DNA of 19,477 nucleotides from Planctomycetaceae bacterium (lineage in GTDB: Bacteria > Planctomycetota > Planctomycetia > Planctomycetales > Planctomycetaceae): assembly GCA_003445035.1 (NCBI GenBank), contig DLVV01000400.1, positions 5,483-24,959 on the forward strand. The letters are read 5' to 3'. The notes beneath the pieces were generated by a model that made no database searches, was not told the origin of the DNA, and saw only the letters and a list, made by a program, of their open reading frames with translations. Numbering within the stretch: position 1 is the stretch's first letter; each line of letters starts with the position of its first letter. A program made the position numbers and the translations under genes. Below are positions 16,693-19,477 of this stretch, piece after piece.

Positions 16693-17969
16693 ACCTGCAG
16701 GTGATTTACTGCAACCACCAGACGGCCAGTCTCGATATCCGGGAACGCCTGGCATTCACGGGTGAGGAGCAGTTGGCCGACGCTTACACGCAGTTGCGAA
16801 ATCGCTTTCCCAAAAGCGAGGCTGTGGTGCTGTCGACCTGCAATCGGGTGGAACTTTACACCGCGCAGGACAATGACGCCGCCGCACCGACACATGATGA
16901 GTTGGCGGGATTCCTGTCGAACTTTCACGGGGTGCCGGTCGAGGAGTTCCTGGGTGACCTTCTGCAACACAGTGGATCGGAGGCGGTCGGGCACCTGTTC
17001 CGGGTCTGTTCAAGTATCGACAGCATGGTGCTCGGCGAGCCACAGATCGTCAGTCAGGTCAAGGAGGCCTACCGCCAGGCTGAGGCCAATGAGGCATGTG
17101 GTCCGTTGACCAATGCTCTGTTCCAGTGTGCCATTCGGGTGTCCAAGCGGGTGAGGTCCGAGACACGGCTCGCCGAAGGGCGGGTCTCGATTGCCAGCGT
17201 GGCGGTCGGAGAATTTGCCAGAGGAATCTTCGATCGCTTCGACGATAAGACGGTGCTGGTGATTGGGGCCGGTGAAATGGCCGAAGAGACATTGCAGTAT
17301 CTTCAGGATGACGGCGTACGGGACGTGTTGGTGGTCAACCGCAATCCCGAGCGTGCTCGGGAACTGGCTGCGGAATGGGGGGGGCACGGTTTCGGGATGG
17401 ATCGGTTGGCCGAGTTGTTGCCCGGAGCCGACGTGATTGTGGCAGCGACCGGTGCCGATCAGCCGATAGTTGATGTCGAGATGTTTTCCAGGGCACGCGA
17501 CGGGCAGCGGGATCGCCCGGTGTTCGTTCTTGACCTGGGGGCACCAAGAGACGTCGCACCCGAAGTTGCCGGGCTGGACGACAATGTCTTCCTGTATGAC
17601 GTCGATGACCTTCAGGAGACCTGCGAGCGGAACCGCAAGTCGCGGTCGCAGGAAATCGTGCAAGCTCTCTCGATCATTGAAAACGAATCCGAACGTTTCA
17701 TGCAGGATGTCTACCATCGTGCGACCGGGCCGATCGTCAAGCGGCTTCGAGAGCAGTGGTCGGACGTGAGCCAGGCAGAAATGGACAGGCTCCGGAGCAA
17801 GTTGTCGCATCTGGGCGATGACGACATCGGCCAGGTCGAACAGACCGTGGCCCGGATCGTCAACAAGTTGTTGCATCCTCCACTGGAAGCGTTGCGCGAC
17901 GAAGCTCGTGACGGGACGCCCCACGGGCTGCTCGATGCTCTCAGGCGGCTGTTCCACATCCGGGATTGA
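16689..17969 (+). CDS. hemA: Glutamyl-tRNA reductase, first committed step of C5 tetrapyrrole synthesis
   Basis: The 426-residue protein starts at the ATG that overlaps the previous stop. It reduces glutamyl-tRNA(Glu) to glutamate-1-semialdehyde using NADPH. Landmarks are SLDIRERLAF (about 14-23), the catalytic Cys51 in LSTCNRVELY, SSIDSMVLGEPQIVSQVKEAY (about 108-128), the NADPH loop VIGAGEMAEE (191-200), and the C-terminal dimerisation helix ending in LLDALRRLFHI. Length is normal. The frame continues open upstream to 16542, but that part is antisense-like shadow within the preceding gene. hemC and hemD do not follow, so the heme genes are split in this genome. Confidence 0.97.
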   Translation: MNLQVIYCNHQTASLDIRERLAFTGEEQLADAYTQLRNRFPKSEAVVLSTCNRVELYTAQDNDAAAPTHDELAGFLSNFHGVPVEEFLGDLLQHSGSEAVGHLFRVCSSIDSMVLGEPQIVSQVKEAYRQAEANEACGPLTNALFQCAIRVSKRVRSETRLAEGRVSIASVAVGEFARGIFDRFDDKTVLVIGAGEMAEETLQYLQDDGVRDVLVVNRNPERARELAAEWGGHGFGMDRLAELLPGADVIVAATGADQPIVDVEMFSRARDGQRDRPVFVLDLGAPRDVAPEVAGLDDNVFLYDVDDLQETCERNRKSRSQEIVQALSIIENESERFMQDVYHRATGPIVKRLREQWSDVSQAEMDRLRSKLSHLGDDDIGQVEQTVARIVNKLLHPPLEALRDEARDGTPHGLLDALRRLFHIRD

Positions 17970-17991
17970 ACGGGTGTTTTTGGTATGCTGC

Positions 17992-18018
17992 CCCCGTTGA
18001 GGAGTTACTCAAACGGGG
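17992..18018 (+). promoter_or_regulatory. Hairpin between hemA and the dehydrogenase that may mask its ribosome site
   Basis: CCCCGTTGAG (17992-18001) pairs with CTCAAACGGGG (18008-18018) across a 6-base loop, with one bulged A. The 3' arm ends 10 bases before the next ATG and includes the GGGG of the only ribosome-site-like stretch (GGGGTGAG), while a GAGGAG lies in the 5' arm and loop. It could attenuate read-through from hemA or gate translation. No U-tract follows. Confidence 0.4.
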
Positions 18019-18028
18019 TGAGCTGGCA

Positions 18029-19477
18029 ATGAAAAGTTGGGTGGCGACCTGGCGTAGTCGGCTGTCGGTAACGACGATTCTGATTGTGTCCTGGCTGTTG
18101 TTGTCCGGTCCCGTCGTGGGCCGGGCCGAGGAGGCGGGGGCGGGACAAAAGAGTCCGGCGAGCCCTTTGGGAGCGGTCGCGTCGTTGTCGGAGTTTCGGT
18201 TGCATCCGAAGTTTCGGATCGAACTGGCTGCGGCCGAACCACAGGTCATTGATCCCGTTGCGTTGCGGTTTGATGAGAACGGGCGGATGTGGGTTGTCGA
18301 GATGGGTGACTACCCCAACGGCCCAGCTGCGGGTGGCCGGCCGCTGTCTCGCGTCCGGTGGCTCGAAGACACCGATGGAGACGGGCGATACGAAACTGCT
18401 CGAGTGTTTGCTGACGGGTTGCTGTTTGCCACCGGTATTCAACCATGGGGCGATGGCATCCTGGTGACAGCCGCAGGAGAATTGTTGTACCTGGAGGACA
18501 CCGATGGGGATGGCGTCGCCGATGTCCGTCAGACCTGGTATTCGGGATTCAAACAGGAGAACCCGCAACTCCGAGCGAACCATCCGACGTTCGCGCTCGA
18601 CAATCGGATCTATGTCGCCAACGGGCTTCGTGGCGGCGTCGTGACGGCCAAGCGGGCCGAATGGGCCGGGAAGTCCAAGCCGGTGGCAATCAGCGGACGG
18701 GATTTTCGTTTCAATCCGCTCAACGGCGTCTGCGAAGCGGTGAACGGAAATGGCCAGTTCGGACTCACCTTCGATGACCTGGGTCGCCGCTTTGTCTGCA
18801 GCAACCGCAACCCGTGTCGGCACGTCGTGCTGTCGGGTGAATACCTGTCCGCGAATCCGCGTCTGGCCGTTTCCGAAGTGATGTACGACGTGGTGACTTC
18901 CGGAGCCGCCTCGAGGATATTTCCCATCTCGAAGATCTGGGTGACCTCAAACCTGCACGAGGGCCAATTCACGGCGGCCTGCGGAGTCACGATCTATCGC
19001 GGGGGAATGTTGGGGAAGGACATCCAGGGCAACGCGTTCACCTGTGATCCGACCGGGAACCTGGTTCACCGCGAGGTGTTGTCTTCGTCGGGTGCGACTG
19101 TCGCAGGAATGCCCGGACGCCCTAAAATCGAATTCCTCGCGTCACGTGACGAGTGGTTCCGGCCGGTCAACCTGGAGGTTGGGCCTGACGGAGCCCTTTA
19201 TGTTGTCGATATGTATCGTGCCGTTGTCGAACATCCCCAGTGGGTGCCGGACGAACTGAAGGAACGGCCCGACAACTACTCCGGAAATGACCGGGGGCGA
19301 ATTTACCGTATCGTCCCGATTGGGCACACGATCGCCAACAGGGATGAGGCGGCACCGGGGCTGGGGCGAGTTGCGGGACCAAAACTGGTTGCGGAGTTAA
19401 AGTCTCCCAATGGTTGGCGTCGTGACACGGCAGCGAGGTTGATCTTTCAGAAACAGGATCGGTCTGTGGTGCCCGAG
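18029..19477 (+). CDS. Secreted PVC-type membrane-bound dehydrogenase (partial, C-terminus off the right edge)
   Basis: From the ATG at 18029 the frame is open to the last base, giving 483 residues. A signal peptide, MKSWVATWRSRLSVTTILIV and on to about residue 33 (…VVGRAEE), is followed by the beta-propeller-like 'putative membrane-bound dehydrogenase' domain. Markers are FRIELAAAEP, FDENGRMWVVEMGDYP, two EDTDGDG loops (113-119 and 156-162), NGQFGLTFDD and the closing VVDMYRAVVEHPQWVP…GNDRGRIYRI block. The last visible residues (LVAELKSPNGWRRDTAARLIF) begin HEAT-like repeats. Full-length members usually continue with more repeats and often a heme-binding cytochrome c domain, which cannot be checked here. 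It lies 59 bases after hemA. The natural substrate is unknown; sugar or alcohol oxidation is often proposed. Confidence 0.92.
   Translation, partial: MKSWVATWRSRLSVTTILIVSWLLLSGPVVGRAEEAGAGQKSPASPLGAVASLSEFRLHPKFRIELAAAEPQVIDPVALRFDENGRMWVVEMGDYPNGPAAGGRPLSRVRWLEDTDGDGRYETARVFADGLLFATGIQPWGDGILVTAAGELLYLEDTDGDGVADVRQTWYSGFKQENPQLRANHPTFALDNRIYVANGLRGGVVTAKRAEWAGKSKPVAISGRDFRFNPLNGVCEAVNGNGQFGLTFDDLGRRFVCSNRNPCRHVVLSGEYLSANPRLAVSEVMYDVVTSGAASRIFPISKIWVTSNLHEGQFTAACGVTIYRGGMLGKDIQGNAFTCDPTGNLVHREVLSSSGATVAGMPGRPKIEFLASRDEWFRPVNLEVGPDGALYVVDMYRAVVEHPQWVPDELKERPDNYSGNDRGRIYRIVPIGHTIANRDEAAPGLGRVAGPKLVAELKSPNGWRRDTAARLIFQKQDRSVVPE

Overview
The window most likely comes from a planctomycete, or a close PVC relative. 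It is GC-rich. It carries a Tat-exported DUF1501 protein, the start of a large secreted PVC-type 'membrane-bound dehydrogenase', a futalosine-type menaquinone pathway, and an ABC-permease/CPBP-protease fusion of a kind I associate with planctomycetes. This is judged from protein families only; no rRNA or other marker is present.

Layout. (A) Positions 1-10196 hold one long minus-strand run, read right to left: mqnA, mqnC, a NatA-like ABC ATPase, a NatB-like permease fused to a CPBP intramembrane protease, an amidohydrolase, a possibly heparinase-like protein, a helical protein of unknown function, and a class I methyltransferase cut by the left edge. Three consecutive junctions, from mqnC to the amidohydrolase, are 4-base ATGA overlaps, so the core looks like one translationally coupled operon. 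The obvious hypothesis is that the amidohydrolase is the aminodeoxyfutalosine deaminase of the same menaquinone route. (B) A 403-base divergent intergenic region (10197-10599) contains a sigma70-like promoter candidate and several inverted repeats. (C) A single DUF1501 gene (10600-11901, +) faces a single LptF/LptG-family permease (13201-11984, -), with a hairpin terminator between them. (D) Positions 13202-14225 hold a small one-helix membrane ORF and a secreted 160-residue protein of unknown function. (E) An M30-like secreted zinc peptidase (15582-14215, -) overlaps the end of that protein. (F) To the right, on the plus strand, a HemX/CcsA-like membrane protein overlaps hemA (glutamyl-tRNA reductase) by ATGA. 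These are followed by a secreted PVC-type dehydrogenase that runs off the right edge.

Taken together, much of the window serves respiratory cofactors: menaquinone (mqnA, mqnC, perhaps the deaminase) and heme (hemA and its HemX/CcsA-like partner). Envelope and secreted proteins make up most of the rest. I saw no tRNA, rRNA, CRISPR array, insertion sequence or prophage gene. Most long antisense reading frames here are shadows caused by GC-rich codon use.
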